A stretch of DNA of 32,129 bases, from contig JAHEJN010000002.1 in assembly GCA_024638845.1 (NCBI GenBank), forward strand, positions 64,838-96,966, read 5' to 3'. Numbering within the stretch: position 1 is the stretch's first letter; each line of letters begins with the position of its first letter. Origin of the DNA: Acidimicrobiales bacterium. GTDB taxonomy: Bacteria > Actinomycetota > Acidimicrobiia > Acidimicrobiales > JAHEJN01. The position numbers were made by a program, and so were the translations under genes. Shown one piece after another: positions 10,448-18,225 of this stretch. The notes below the pieces were generated by a model. It had not been told where the DNA came from and searched no databases. It saw only the letters and a list, made by a program, of their open reading frames with translations.

Positions 10448-12319
10448 ATGAACGCACGGACTCCGACCGGTGAACTGACCCTGCAAGACAGGCGCGCCAT
10501 CCGCCGCGCCGCCAAGCGTCGCAAGAAGCGCCTCTGGTGGTTCGCCGCACCCGTAGGCATCCTGGTCGTGTTCCTCGTCGCCTTCGCGATCGACGCCGGG
10601 TTGACCAGCGGCAGGACCGCGCGCAACGTCGAGGTCGCGGGCGTCGACGTCGGCAACCTCGACGACGCCGACCTCGATGAGGCCATGGTCGCCATCGAGA
10701 GCGACTTCAGCCGTCGGGCCGTCGAGATCCGGCTACCCGAGTCGACGATGTCGACCAATGCGGCCGACGTCGGTCTGCGCGTCGATGTCGCCGCCACCGT
10801 CGACGCCGTGAACGAGGTCGGAAGCGGGTTCATCGTCACTCGGCCGTTCGGCTGGCTGGGACGGTTCTTCTCTCCGGCGGCGGTCGATCTCCGCTTCGCG
10901 GCCGCCGATCTCGCCGATGCGCCGGCGCTCAGAGAACTCGAGGCGTCGATCACCGCCGATCCGGTCGAGCCCTCGGTCGACCTCGTCGACGGTGAGCTGG
11001 TGCTCGTCGCCGGGCAGCCCGGCCGGGGCATCGCCCCACAGACGATCCTCGACCAGCTCCCGGCTGCGGCCGCAGCCGGCGCAACGCCGATCGTCGTCGA
11101 CGCCGAACCGAGCCCCATCGAGCCGACGGTCTCCGATGGCGACGTGCAAGCAGCGATCGACGAGTGGAACGCGATGACGGCTGCGGGCCTCACCATCTCG
11201 GTCGGCAGTGAGGCCACCAGCCAGTTCGGTGCGGGCGAGCTGCGTTCGTGGCTGACGCTTTCGGTCGACGGCACCGAGATCATCGCCGCCCCCGACGCCG
11301 TGGCCATTCGGGCCATGCTCGACGAGCGCTTCGCCGACGTCGGCGACCTCGGCGCCCCAGGCGATATCACCATCGTCGACGGCGCACCTGTGGCCGAGCC
11401 GGGCGAACCGGGCACCAAGTGCTGCACCGCCGAAGCACCCGACCAGATCTTCGAGGCCATCGAGACGGGAGCGGGCGCAGTCCGCCTCGAGCTCGAAACC
11501 GTCGACAGGGGCGACGACTACCTGGCCGAGCTCGGCATCGTCGAGCTCGTCGGCGAGTTCACCACCAACCACGACTGCTGCCAGAGCCGGGTCACCAACA
11601 TCCAACGACTGGGTGAGATCATTCGCGGCCAGATCGTCATGCCCGGCGATCAGTTCTCGGTCAACGAGTTCGTCGGTCCACGCACGACCGAGAAGGGATT
11701 CGTCGGGGGCGGGGTGATCTACCAGGGAGTGTTCAAATCCGACATCGGCGGTGGCATCTCGCAGTTCATCACCACGTTCTTCAATGCCGTGTTCTTCGCC
11801 GGTCTCGACTACGACACGTACCAGTCGCACTCGATCTACATCTCCCGGTACCCACGGGGACGCGAGGCCACCATCTCGTATCCGGCGCCTGACTTCGCCA
11901 TCGTCAACACGTCGGAGTACCCCGTTCTCATATGGTCGACCTGGACCGACACCTCGATCACCGTCGAGCTCTACTCGACCAAGCACATCGAGGTGACCCA
12001 GACCGGTCAGGTCGACGAAGCCGCCGGCGCCTGTACCCGGGTCACCACGTTCCGTGAGCGCGTGTACCCCGACGGCGAGGTGGTCGAGGACTCGGTGTTC
12101 GCGCTGTATCAGCCGAGCGAGGGCATCGGCTGCGACGGCCGGCCCACGGTGCCACCGACTCCGGCGCCCCCACCCGCCGCGACCCCCGAACCCGAGCCGA
12201 CCCCGCCGCCCGAGGAAACACCGCCACCCGAGCCCGAGCCGACCCTGCCCCCCGAACCACCACCACCCGAACCACCACCACCCGAACCACCACCACCCGA
12301 ACCACCACCACCCGCCTGA
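10448..12319 (+). CDS. VanW/YoaR family cell-envelope protein
   Basis: This is a 623-residue anchored extracytoplasmic protein. A basic N-terminus (RRAAKRRKKR) precedes one membrane helix at about residues 30-50. Two YoaR-like putative peptidoglycan-binding regions follow, at about 60-170 and 210-320. The VanW domain begins near residue 375 and contains CCQSRVTNIQRLGEII, MPGDQFSVNEFVGPRT, GGGISQFITTFFNAVFFAGLDY and HSIYISRYPRGREATISYP. Paired cysteines (KCCTAE, HDCCQS) sit before and in it. The tail is Pro-rich and ends in four tandem EPPPP units. VanW function is unsettled; the family is linked to cell-wall biology and glycopeptide resistance loci by context only. I chose the ATG at 10448; a GTG at 10388 in the same frame gives 20 more residues unlike a signal sequence. 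Confidence 0.85.
   Translation: MNARTPTGELTLQDRRAIRRAAKRRKKRLWWFAAPVGILVVFLVAFAIDAGLTSGRTARNVEVAGVDVGNLDDADLDEAMVAIESDFSRRAVEIRLPESTMSTNAADVGLRVDVAATVDAVNEVGSGFIVTRPFGWLGRFFSPAAVDLRFAAADLADAPALRELEASITADPVEPSVDLVDGELVLVAGQPGRGIAPQTILDQLPAAAAAGATPIVVDAEPSPIEPTVSDGDVQAAIDEWNAMTAAGLTISVGSEATSQFGAGELRSWLTLSVDGTEIIAAPDAVAIRAMLDERFADVGDLGAPGDITIVDGAPVAEPGEPGTKCCTAEAPDQIFEAIETGAGAVRLELETVDRGDDYLAELGIVELVGEFTTNHDCCQSRVTNIQRLGEIIRGQIVMPGDQFSVNEFVGPRTTEKGFVGGGVIYQGVFKSDIGGGISQFITTFFNAVFFAGLDYDTYQSHSIYISRYPRGREATISYPAPDFAIVNTSEYPVLIWSTWTDTSITVELYSTKHIEVTQTGQVDEAAGACTRVTTFRERVYPDGEVVEDSVFALYQPSEGIGCDGRPTVPPTPAPPPAATPEPEPTPPPEETPPPEPEPTLPPEPPPPEPPPPEPPPPEPPPPA
12254..12313 (+). repeat. Four perfect 15-base tandem repeats (EPPPP)
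   Basis: The unit GAACCACCACCACCC occurs four times without a mismatch at the 3' end of the VanW gene, just before the stop. Identity at the third codon positions points to recent expansion by slippage. Copy number probably varies among relatives. Confidence 0.95.
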
Positions 12320-12340
12320 TTCGGTCTGTTCGCGAGCCGT

Positions 12341-12346
12341 TAGCCT
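12341..12346 (+). promoter_or_regulatory. Candidate leaderless -10 element of the WS/DGAT gene
   Basis: TAGCCT ends 6 bases before the GTG at 12353. There is no Shine-Dalgarno sequence and only a 33-base gap from the VanW stop. Confidence 0.5.
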
Positions 12347-12352
12347 GATCCC

Positions 12353-13759
12353 GTGACCACGACCATCTCCCCCGGGCAGACCGATCGGATGAGTGAGTTC
12401 GACGCGCTCATGTGGATCGTCGAACGCAACCCGATGTTGCGATCGACGATGACCTCGGTGGCGATCTTCGACGGGCAGCCCGACCGCAAAGTCGTCCGCG
12501 AGCGCATCGACCGCATGACTCGCGTCATCCCCCGCTTGCGCCAACGTGTGCGAGGCAACCCGTTCTCCATCGCCACCCCGCGGTGGGAGATCGACCCCGA
12601 TTTCGATCTCGACTACCACCTGCGCTGGATCGGGGTCGGTGGAGACCGCACCGTTCGTGACGTGCTCGACCTGACCGCACCGATCGTGATGCAGGGATTC
12701 GATCGCGAGCGCCCGCTCTGGGAAGCCGACGTGGTCGAAGGACTCGCCGACGGCACGACCGCCCTCATCCTGAAGACCCATCATTCGGTGGTCGACGGCA
12801 TGGGAGCCATGCGGATGCAGATGGAGCTCTTCGACTTCGAGCCCGGCATCGTCGACAAGGGCCCGATGCCCGACGCCCCGAGCGAGGTGGTGCTGGGCCA
12901 GGCCGAGCGGTCGGTCGACGCCCTGGCCCACGAGCTCCGAGCCCAGCGAGAGGTGTTCGCCGCCGGGCGCGACTTCCTGAAGGCAAACCTGATGCATCCC
13001 CTCGACACCACGAGGTCGGTGGCCGAAGGCGTGGTGTCGGCCGGGCGCCTGCTCAAGCCGATCGATGCACCCCTCAGCCCGCTCCTGTCGGAACGGTCGC
13101 TCAACCTTCGACTCGACACCATCGAGCTCTCGCTGAGCGAGCTGAAGGCGGCCAGCAAGCTCGCCGGCGGCAAGCTCAACGACTCCTTCCTCGCCGGCCT
13201 GTGTCTCGGGCTCGGCGAGTATCACCAACGGCACGGTTTGCCCGCGGAAGCGCTTCGGTTCGGCGTGCCGGTGAATCAGCGTCCGAAGGACGGCGACGAT
13301 TCCACCGAGGGCAACCACTGGGCCCCGGTGCGATTCGAGCTCGCGATCCTCGACGACCCCATCGAGCAGATGCACGAGATCCAGGCGAGGATGGCCGCCA
13401 CCACCGCGGAGCCCGCCCTGGCCTGGCTGGCTTCGATCTCCGGAGCGATCCGCCGCCTCCCGAAGCCGATGGCCACCGCGATCGTCACGGCGTCGATGCG
13501 GGGCACCGACGTGCAGGCCTCGAATGTGCCGGGTTCGCCGCTGCCGCTGTATCTCGCCGGGGTCCCCATGCTCGCGCAGTTTCCCTTCGGTCCGGTCACC
13601 ACGTCGGCCCTCAACGTCACGCTGTTGAGCTATCAGGACGATCTCCACATCGGCGTGGCCATGAACGACGCCGCCATCGACGATCCCGGGCAGCTCGTCG
13701 ACGATCTCCGAAACGGCTTTCGCCAGGTCATCGGCGGGAAATCGCGTCGGACTCCTTGA
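12353..13759 (+). CDS. WS/DGAT family O-acyltransferase
   Basis: This encodes 468 residues of the bacterial wax ester synthase/diacylglycerol acyltransferase family, which moves an acyl group from acyl-CoA to a fatty alcohol or diacylglycerol to make storage lipid. The catalytic motif HHSVVDG is intact at residues 143-149. Other family features are the N-terminal MSEFDALMWIVERNP stretch, PLWEADVVEGL before the active site, NDSFLAGLCLGL, and SNVPGSPLPLYLAGVPM near the C-terminus. Length is typical. The substrate cannot be told from sequence: some members act on other alcohols. The start is the GTG at 12353, supported by the -10-like hexamer. Confidence 0.93.
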   Translation: MTTTISPGQTDRMSEFDALMWIVERNPMLRSTMTSVAIFDGQPDRKVVRERIDRMTRVIPRLRQRVRGNPFSIATPRWEIDPDFDLDYHLRWIGVGGDRTVRDVLDLTAPIVMQGFDRERPLWEADVVEGLADGTTALILKTHHSVVDGMGAMRMQMELFDFEPGIVDKGPMPDAPSEVVLGQAERSVDALAHELRAQREVFAAGRDFLKANLMHPLDTTRSVAEGVVSAGRLLKPIDAPLSPLLSERSLNLRLDTIELSLSELKAASKLAGGKLNDSFLAGLCLGLGEYHQRHGLPAEALRFGVPVNQRPKDGDDSTEGNHWAPVRFELAILDDPIEQMHEIQARMAATTAEPALAWLASISGAIRRLPKPMATAIVTASMRGTDVQASNVPGSPLPLYLAGVPMLAQFPFGPVTTSALNVTLLSYQDDLHIGVAMNDAAIDDPGQLVDDLRNGFRQVIGGKSRRTP

Positions 13760-13790
13760 ATGTCGCAGGGCCGGTGCCGATGGACCGGTC

Positions 13791-14714
13791 ATGGACCCTT
13801 CGCTGTGCCGTCGCCTCTTGGCCGTTTTCGCGGTGCTCTTCGCGTTCGGGGCGGGTTGCAGCACCGGTGAGCCCGCGGCCGCCCCGGTCCCCACGGCCGA
13901 GCCGGTTGTCGAGGCCACGCCCGAGCCGACGCCCGAGCCCTCGCCCGAGGACCTCCCCTTCGTCGACCCCGCCGTCGACGCCACCGATTTCGCCATGGTG
14001 GTCGACCCCAACGGCGCCTTCCTGCGCGGTGGTGTTCCCGACCAAGAGGCGCGGCTGCTCCTGTTTGGTGCCGCCAACAGCAGCTTCATCGGCGGCACCA
14101 TCGTCGACGAGCTCGTCGTGGCCGAGGTCGTCATGAGCGACGCAGCCCGGGTCAACATCTCGGCGTTCGCCGCGCTCATTCCGTCGGTCAGCGCCAATCT
14201 GCGCATCGGGTCGCTGAAGCTCGATGGCGACTCCCTGCGGATCGAAGGCAGTGCCTATGATCGAGCGGCCGCGGTCGCCCTCGACGCCGGCCTGCGCGAC
14301 AGCGGGCTGCCGAACGGGTTCTCGGTATCGATCCCCGAGCCGGGAACCGAGAGCGCGCTGCAGACGGCCATCAACGAGCTCGACCTCCAATCCATCCAGT
14401 TCGCAACCGGCACGGCCGATCTCACTCCCGACGCCCAGGCGGTGCTCGCCGAGGTCGCTTCGCTGCTGAACGACAACCCGCGGGTGTCGGTGCAGGTCGA
14501 GGGGCACACCGACGGCCGGGGCGATGCCGAGGACAACCTCTTGCTCAGCCAGGAGCGAGCCCAAGCGGTGGTCGACGCCCTCGGGTCGCTCGGTGTCGAC
14601 GTGGCCCGATTGACCGCACGTGGTTTCGGTGAACAGCGTCCGCTGGCCGACAACGAGACCGAAGCGGGCATGGCTACCAACCGGCGCGTGGAGCTCATCG
14701 TCCAAGAGGACTGA
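13791..14714 (+). CDS. OmpA-family lipoprotein
   Basis: This 307-residue exported protein has a signal peptide with a lipobox-like end (LFAFGAGC, Cys23). A Pro/Glu/Ala-rich linker follows, then a middle domain of about 120 residues that may be BON-like, as in the mycobacterial OmpA-like proteins. The C-terminal OmpA/MotB domain (about residues 200-307) has FATGTADLTPDAQ, VEGHTDGRGDAEDN, LSQERAQAVVDAL and NRRVELIV, the usual peptidoglycan-binding residues. It probably tethers the membrane to the wall. The ATG at 13791 is the only start that gives a signal peptide; an out-of-frame ATG lies 11 bases upstream. Confidence 0.9.
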   Translation: MDPSLCRRLLAVFAVLFAFGAGCSTGEPAAAPVPTAEPVVEATPEPTPEPSPEDLPFVDPAVDATDFAMVVDPNGAFLRGGVPDQEARLLLFGAANSSFIGGTIVDELVVAEVVMSDAARVNISAFAALIPSVSANLRIGSLKLDGDSLRIEGSAYDRAAAVALDAGLRDSGLPNGFSVSIPEPGTESALQTAINELDLQSIQFATGTADLTPDAQAVLAEVASLLNDNPRVSVQVEGHTDGRGDAEDNLLLSQERAQAVVDALGSLGVDVARLTARGFGEQRPLADNETEAGMATNRRVELIVQED

Positions 14715-14740
14715 CCGGTTGGAGGGCGCGACCGCGCTCG

Positions 14741-14746
14741 TACCAT
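14741..14746 (+). promoter_or_regulatory. Candidate leaderless -10 element of the flavoprotein gene
   Basis: TACCAT ends 7 bases before the ATG at 14754. No Shine-Dalgarno sequence is visible. Confidence 0.48.
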
Positions 14747-14753
14747 CGGATCC

Positions 14754-15977
14754 ATGCGTGAGGTCGATGTCGTCGTCGTCGGCGCCGGCCCCGCTGGGAC
14801 CGCCGCCGCCATCACCGCCCGTCGAGCCGGACTCACCGTTGCCGTCGTCGACAAGGCCCGGTTTCCCCGGGAGAAGATCTGCGGCGACGGGCTGACCACC
14901 ACCTGCCTGCGCCTTCTCGACGAGCTGGGACTCGATCCTCGCCGCGTCGCCTCGTGGCATCGGGTCGACGACGTGGCCATCTCGTCTCCGTCGCACCGCC
15001 AGATCATCTTCCCCCTCCCCCGCAACATGGGCGAGTTCGCCGTGATCGCCGAGCGCCGTGACCTCGATGCCGCGCTGGTCGACCTCGCCCGGTCGGTGGG
15101 TGCCGGGATCCACGAGGGCCATGGCATCGCCGCCATCGAGCAGGTCGCCGACGGGGTCACCGTCACCACCGACGGCGGGCTCGAGCTCGCGGGTCGCCAC
15201 GTCGTGGCGGCCGACGGCATGTGGTCGCCCACCCGCAAGCTGCTCGGCCTCGAGACCGGCCGGTACCTCGGCGAGTGGCACGCCTTCCGGCAGTACTTCC
15301 GCAACGTCGGCGCCCAGCCGGCCCACCGACTCCACGTTTGGTTCGAGCCCGATCTGCTGCCCGGATACGTGTGGTCGTTCCCCCTGCCGCAGGGCCGGTC
15401 CAATCTCGGATTCGGCATCCTGCGCGACGCTTCCATCGCCACCCGCGACATGACCCGCATCTGGACCGACATCGTCGACCGACCTCACATCCGGTCGGTG
15501 ATCGGTCCCGGCGCCGAACCCGAGCAGCCCCATCGGGCCTGGCCCATCCCGGCCCGCGTCGGCCGTCTGCCGCTCACGCTCGGCCGCACGCTCTTCGTCG
15601 GCGACGCCGCCGCGGCGACCGACCCGATGACCGGTGAGGGCATCGCCCAGGCCCTGTTCACCGGCATGGCCGCGGCCCGATCGATCGCCCGGTTCGCCGC
15701 GCCGGAGCAGGTCCGACGTCACTACGAGCGCCACGTGCACGACGAGCTGGCCATCGACCATGGGCTGGCTCGGGTCCTCGGCAAGGTGCTGCAATCACCG
15801 CTGGGGGCTCGTGGGGCCGTACGCGTCGCCGGTCTGTCACCGTGGACCCGACGCCACTTCGCCCGGTGGCTCTTCGAGGACTACCCCCGCGCGGTGGTCG
15901 TCACCCCATCGCGCTGGCGCCGCGATCTGTTCCGTCGTCCGGGGGCCTACTCGTCGGCGGGTGAGTCGCAGGGGTGA
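14754..15977 (+). CDS. Geranylgeranyl reductase family FAD oxidoreductase
   Basis: This encodes 407 residues. The N-terminal dinucleotide fold VVVVGAGPAGTAAAITARRAG binds FAD, followed by the family signature EKICGDGL and the second FAD motif FVGDAAAATDPMTGEGIAQAL near residue 285. The family saturates isoprenoid double bonds, for example in menaquinone (MenJ), archaeal ether lipids or chlorophyll side chains. In an actinobacterium reduction of the menaquinone side chain is the most likely role, though I cannot assign it from sequence. The next gene is a PAP2 phosphatase, which may act on prenyl or lipid phosphates; the pairing is suggestive only. Confidence 0.88.
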   Translation: MREVDVVVVGAGPAGTAAAITARRAGLTVAVVDKARFPREKICGDGLTTTCLRLLDELGLDPRRVASWHRVDDVAISSPSHRQIIFPLPRNMGEFAVIAERRDLDAALVDLARSVGAGIHEGHGIAAIEQVADGVTVTTDGGLELAGRHVVAADGMWSPTRKLLGLETGRYLGEWHAFRQYFRNVGAQPAHRLHVWFEPDLLPGYVWSFPLPQGRSNLGFGILRDASIATRDMTRIWTDIVDRPHIRSVIGPGAEPEQPHRAWPIPARVGRLPLTLGRTLFVGDAAAATDPMTGEGIAQALFTGMAAARSIARFAAPEQVRRHYERHVHDELAIDHGLARVLGKVLQSPLGARGAVRVAGLSPWTRRHFARWLFEDYPRAVVVTPSRWRRDLFRRPGAYSSAGESQG

Positions 15978-15984
15978 CGCCCAC

Positions 15985-15990
15985 TACGCT
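15985..15990 (+). promoter_or_regulatory. Candidate leaderless -10 element of the PAP2 gene
   Basis: TACGCT ends 8 bases before the ATG at 15999, within the 21-base gap after the flavoprotein gene. Confidence 0.45.
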
Positions 15991-15998
15991 GCGCCCTC

Positions 15999-16532
15999 AT
16001 GCTCGATCGCATCCTCTCGGTCGTCGATGCGCTCGACGACCGCATCGACTCGGCGTGGAACGGGCTGCGCGGCCGGCCGACGGTCGACCGGATGTTCTAC
16101 ACGGCGTCCGAGCTCGCCGACTTCAGCCTGCTCTGGCACCTGCTGGGCGTCGGGCGCTCGCTGGTGCCGCCGGCGGATCCTCGCATCGTCATGCGTCTGT
16201 CGGCGGCCCTCGGCGTCGAGTCGGCGTTGGTGAACGGAGCCGTCAAGTCGCTGTTCGGCCGCAGCCGACCGCTAGCCGACGTGGAGCGTCCCCTGTATCT
16301 GCGCGTGCCCCGCACCAGCAGTTTCCCGTCGGGTCACGCCAGCTCGGCCTTCATGGCCGCCACCTTGTTGGCCGACCGCGACCCGCACCTCCGAGCCGTG
16401 TACTTCGGCCTGGCTGCGCTGGTGGCGACGAGCCGGGTCCACGTGCGCATCCACCACGCGTCCGACGTCGCGGCGGGAAGCGTGTTGGGGCTCGCGCTGG
16501 GCCACATCGCCAAGCGGGCGTGGCCGATCTGA
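15999..16532 (+). CDS. PAP2-family membrane phosphatase
   Basis: This is a 177-residue phosphatase with the three PAP2 motifs in order: KSLFGRSRP (about residues 74-82), PSGH (about 109-112) and SRVHVRIHHASD (about 146-157), giving the catalytic His residues and the Arg/Lys phosphate contacts. Hydrophobic segments around the motifs suggest a membrane enzyme, but it is short for the family and has fewer clear helices than most. Likely substrates are phosphatidate or polyprenyl (pyro)phosphates; they cannot be distinguished here. Confidence 0.9.
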   Translation: MLDRILSVVDALDDRIDSAWNGLRGRPTVDRMFYTASELADFSLLWHLLGVGRSLVPPADPRIVMRLSAALGVESALVNGAVKSLFGRSRPLADVERPLYLRVPRTSSFPSGHASSAFMAATLLADRDPHLRAVYFGLAALVATSRVHVRIHHASDVAAGSVLGLALGHIAKRAWPI

Positions 16533-16545
16533 CGCCGTGCGGACC

Positions 16546-16722
16546 TCAGACGACGGGAGTGTCGGCGACCTCAGCGGCCAGGAGCAGCAAACGGAGGTCG
16601 AGCAGAAGGTCGGCGACCTCGTTCGAAGGGATGATCTGACGCTGTTGGATGTCGCGCAGTCCTCGATCGATGATGCCGATCGCGTCGGCCAGCGGCGAGA
16701 GGTCGGTATCAGCGGGTGCCAT
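16546..16722 (-). CDS. Small hypothetical protein (58 aa)
   Basis: I do not recognise this protein. The sequence MAPADTDLSPLADAIGIIDR runs into two predicted helices, the second being very Leu-rich (VADLLLDLRLLLLAAEVAD). It could be an alpha-helical dimer or a small regulator. The ATG at 16722 is preceded by AGGAGGGG, a strong but very close Shine-Dalgarno (2 bases from AGGAGG). TAGACA lies 7 bases further out in the leaderless arrangement. A longer frame to 16788 has an Arg/Gly-rich N-terminus that looks non-coding. It sits convergent with the PAP2 gene and divergent from the glycosylase gene. Confidence 0.5.
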   Translation of the reverse strand: MAPADTDLSPLADAIGIIDRGLRDIQQRQIIPSNEVADLLLDLRLLLLAAEVADTPVV

Positions 16723-16796
16723 CCCCTCCTGTCTACCACGCCCGCCCCCTCGGTCCGCAGCACGCGGGTCGGAGCGATCAGGGTTCACGAGCAGCG

Positions 16797-17555
16797 ATGA
16801 TTCCTGCGACTCACCTCGATCTCACCCATCTCGATGCAGTTCGAGTGCCGGTGGCATTGGCAGAACTGCACGGAAAGACCGTCAACGGAGCCCGATTCGA
16901 GCTCGGGATCGACGCCGCCGCCGATCGGGCGAGCGACATCGTGCGCGGCGCCGGTTTCTCGGTCGAACGAATCACTGAGCACGTGGGGGACGGGTGGTGC
17001 AGCGTCGCCGCGACACGGCAGTGGGAGCTTCCCGACCACGTCGGCCCGGACATGCGCGTGCTGCTGGTCGGACTCAATCCGAGCCCGGCCGCCACCGATG
17101 CCGGCGTGGGCTTCGCCCGCCCCGGCAACCGATTCTGGCCGGCGCTCCTCGCAAGCGGGTTGGCCACTCTCGACAGGGACCCTTCGCAGTTGTTGGACGA
17201 TCATCGCATCGGCATGACCGACCTGGTCGCGCGCACCACCGCCAGAGCCGCCGAACTGGCGGACCACGAGTTCGCCACCGGAATCGATCGCCTCGAGCGG
17301 CTGGTCGGCTGGCTTCGGCCCGGCATCGTGTGTTTCGTCGGTCTCCAAGGATGGCGGACCGCGATCGACCGGCGGGCGACAGCGGGGCCGCAGACCCTCA
17401 CCATCGCCGGCCGACCGACCTATCTGATGCCCAACCCGAGCGGGTTGAACGCCAACCATCGACTGCCCGACTTCGTCGAGCACTTCGCCGCGGTGGCCGC
17501 GCTGGCCGCGACCGATGCCATCGCTGGTTCCCCCGCTCCGAAATCGGTTCGGTAG
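16797..17555 (+). CDS. mug: Mug/TDG-type G:T/U mismatch DNA glycosylase
   Basis: This 252-residue protein removes uracil or thymine mispaired with guanine, in the family's usual role. The active-site motif is GLNPS (Gly92-Ser96, Asn94 equivalent to the catalytic Asn), followed by GVGFARPGNRFWPALLASGL. The second motif is LMPNPSGLNAN near residue 211. E. coli Mug has 168 residues, so about 80 N-terminal residues are extra. They are acidic and partly helical, and I do not recognise them. I chose the ATG at 16797; a GTG at 16716 in the same frame would overlap the convergent small gene. No obvious Shine-Dalgarno or -10 precedes it. Confidence 0.85.
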   Translation: MIPATHLDLTHLDAVRVPVALAELHGKTVNGARFELGIDAAADRASDIVRGAGFSVERITEHVGDGWCSVAATRQWELPDHVGPDMRVLLVGLNPSPAATDAGVGFARPGNRFWPALLASGLATLDRDPSQLLDDHRIGMTDLVARTTARAAELADHEFATGIDRLERLVGWLRPGIVCFVGLQGWRTAIDRRATAGPQTLTIAGRPTYLMPNPSGLNANHRLPDFVEHFAAVAALAATDAIAGSPAPKSVR

Positions 17556-17581
17556 ATTCTGATCTCAACGAGCCCAAGGAG
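17553..17581 (+). promoter_or_regulatory. -10 element and Shine-Dalgarno of the 17587 gene
   Basis: TAGATT (17553-17558) sits across the stop of the upstream gene. AAGGAG (17576-17581) lies 5 bases before the GTG at 17587. This is one of the few leadered starts in the middle of the window, with an untranslated leader of about 20 bases. Confidence 0.5.
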
Positions 17582-17586
17582 CAGCC

Positions 17587-18207
17587 GTGGAACGAACCAT
17601 CGCCGTCATCGGAGCCGGCCCGGTCGGGCGGGCGCTGGCCGGTGGCCTCCATCGGGTCGGGCACGAAGTGATCGTGGGGGTCCGCAACCCGGGCGATCCC
17701 AAACACGACGGTCTCCGGCCGACAGTGCACGTTGTCGGTATCGGCGATGCAACCGCCGAGGCCCGTCTGGTGGTGCTCGCGGTTCCGGCCGACGCGCTGG
17801 CCTCGATCGTCTCGGGGCTACGACTCGAGGCCGGAACCACGGTGATCGACGCCACGAACGCGGCGTTCAGCCCCGTTCCGGCAGGGTTCGAGACGCTCGG
17901 CCATTTCGTAGCCTCGATGCTCGAGCCCGACATCGGTTTCGTGAAGGCGTTCAACACGGTCGGGGCCGAGCACCTCGGTCATGGCGAGATCGACGGACAG
18001 CGGCTGTTCCTGCCCATCGCAGGCGACGACATCGGTCGGGCCATCGTGGCCGACGTGGCCGACAGCCTCGGGTTCGCCGTGGTCGAGGTCGGGGGCCGCG
18101 AGGCGATCAGCCTCGTCGAGAACCACGCTCGGCTCTGGATCCACCTGGCCATACATCGTGGTTGGGGCCGGGCGTTCGGTTTCACGACCGTCGGTGACCA
18201 CGGCTGA
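17587..18207 (+). CDS. NADPH-dependent F420 reductase-like dehydrogenase
   Basis: This encodes 206 residues with a Rossmann NADP-binding start (IAVIGAGPVGRALAGGLHRVGHEV), the family stretch VIDATNAAFS, and KAFNTVGAEHL, which is typical of the F420:NADP oxidoreductase group. A conserved end (LVENHARLWIHLAIHRGWGRAFGF) follows. The archaeal enzyme passes hydride between F420H2 and NADP. Related bacterial proteins may use other partners, so reaction and cofactor are inferred. The start is set by a good Shine-Dalgarno. It is convergent with the nuclease gene that ends at 18226, leaving 18 bases between the two stops. Confidence 0.82.
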   Translation: MERTIAVIGAGPVGRALAGGLHRVGHEVIVGVRNPGDPKHDGLRPTVHVVGIGDATAEARLVVLAVPADALASIVSGLRLEAGTTVIDATNAAFSPVPAGFETLGHFVASMLEPDIGFVKAFNTVGAEHLGHGEIDGQRLFLPIAGDDIGRAIVADVADSLGFAVVEVGGREAISLVENHARLWIHLAIHRGWGRAFGFTTVGDHG

Positions 18208-18225
18208 ATCAGGACCACCCCTGAA

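Noticed and set aside
12254-12313. Tandem repeat as a CRISPR or intergenic satellite
   Set aside because: The 15-base units have no spacers and encode EPPPP in frame at the end of the VanW gene.
10733-14206. Open frame of 1157 codons on the minus strand
   Set aside because: It is antisense to the VanW, WS/DGAT and OmpA genes, which have clear families. Its translation is low-complexity (Gly, Arg, Asp, His) with no domain. Long antisense frames are common in GC-rich coding DNA.
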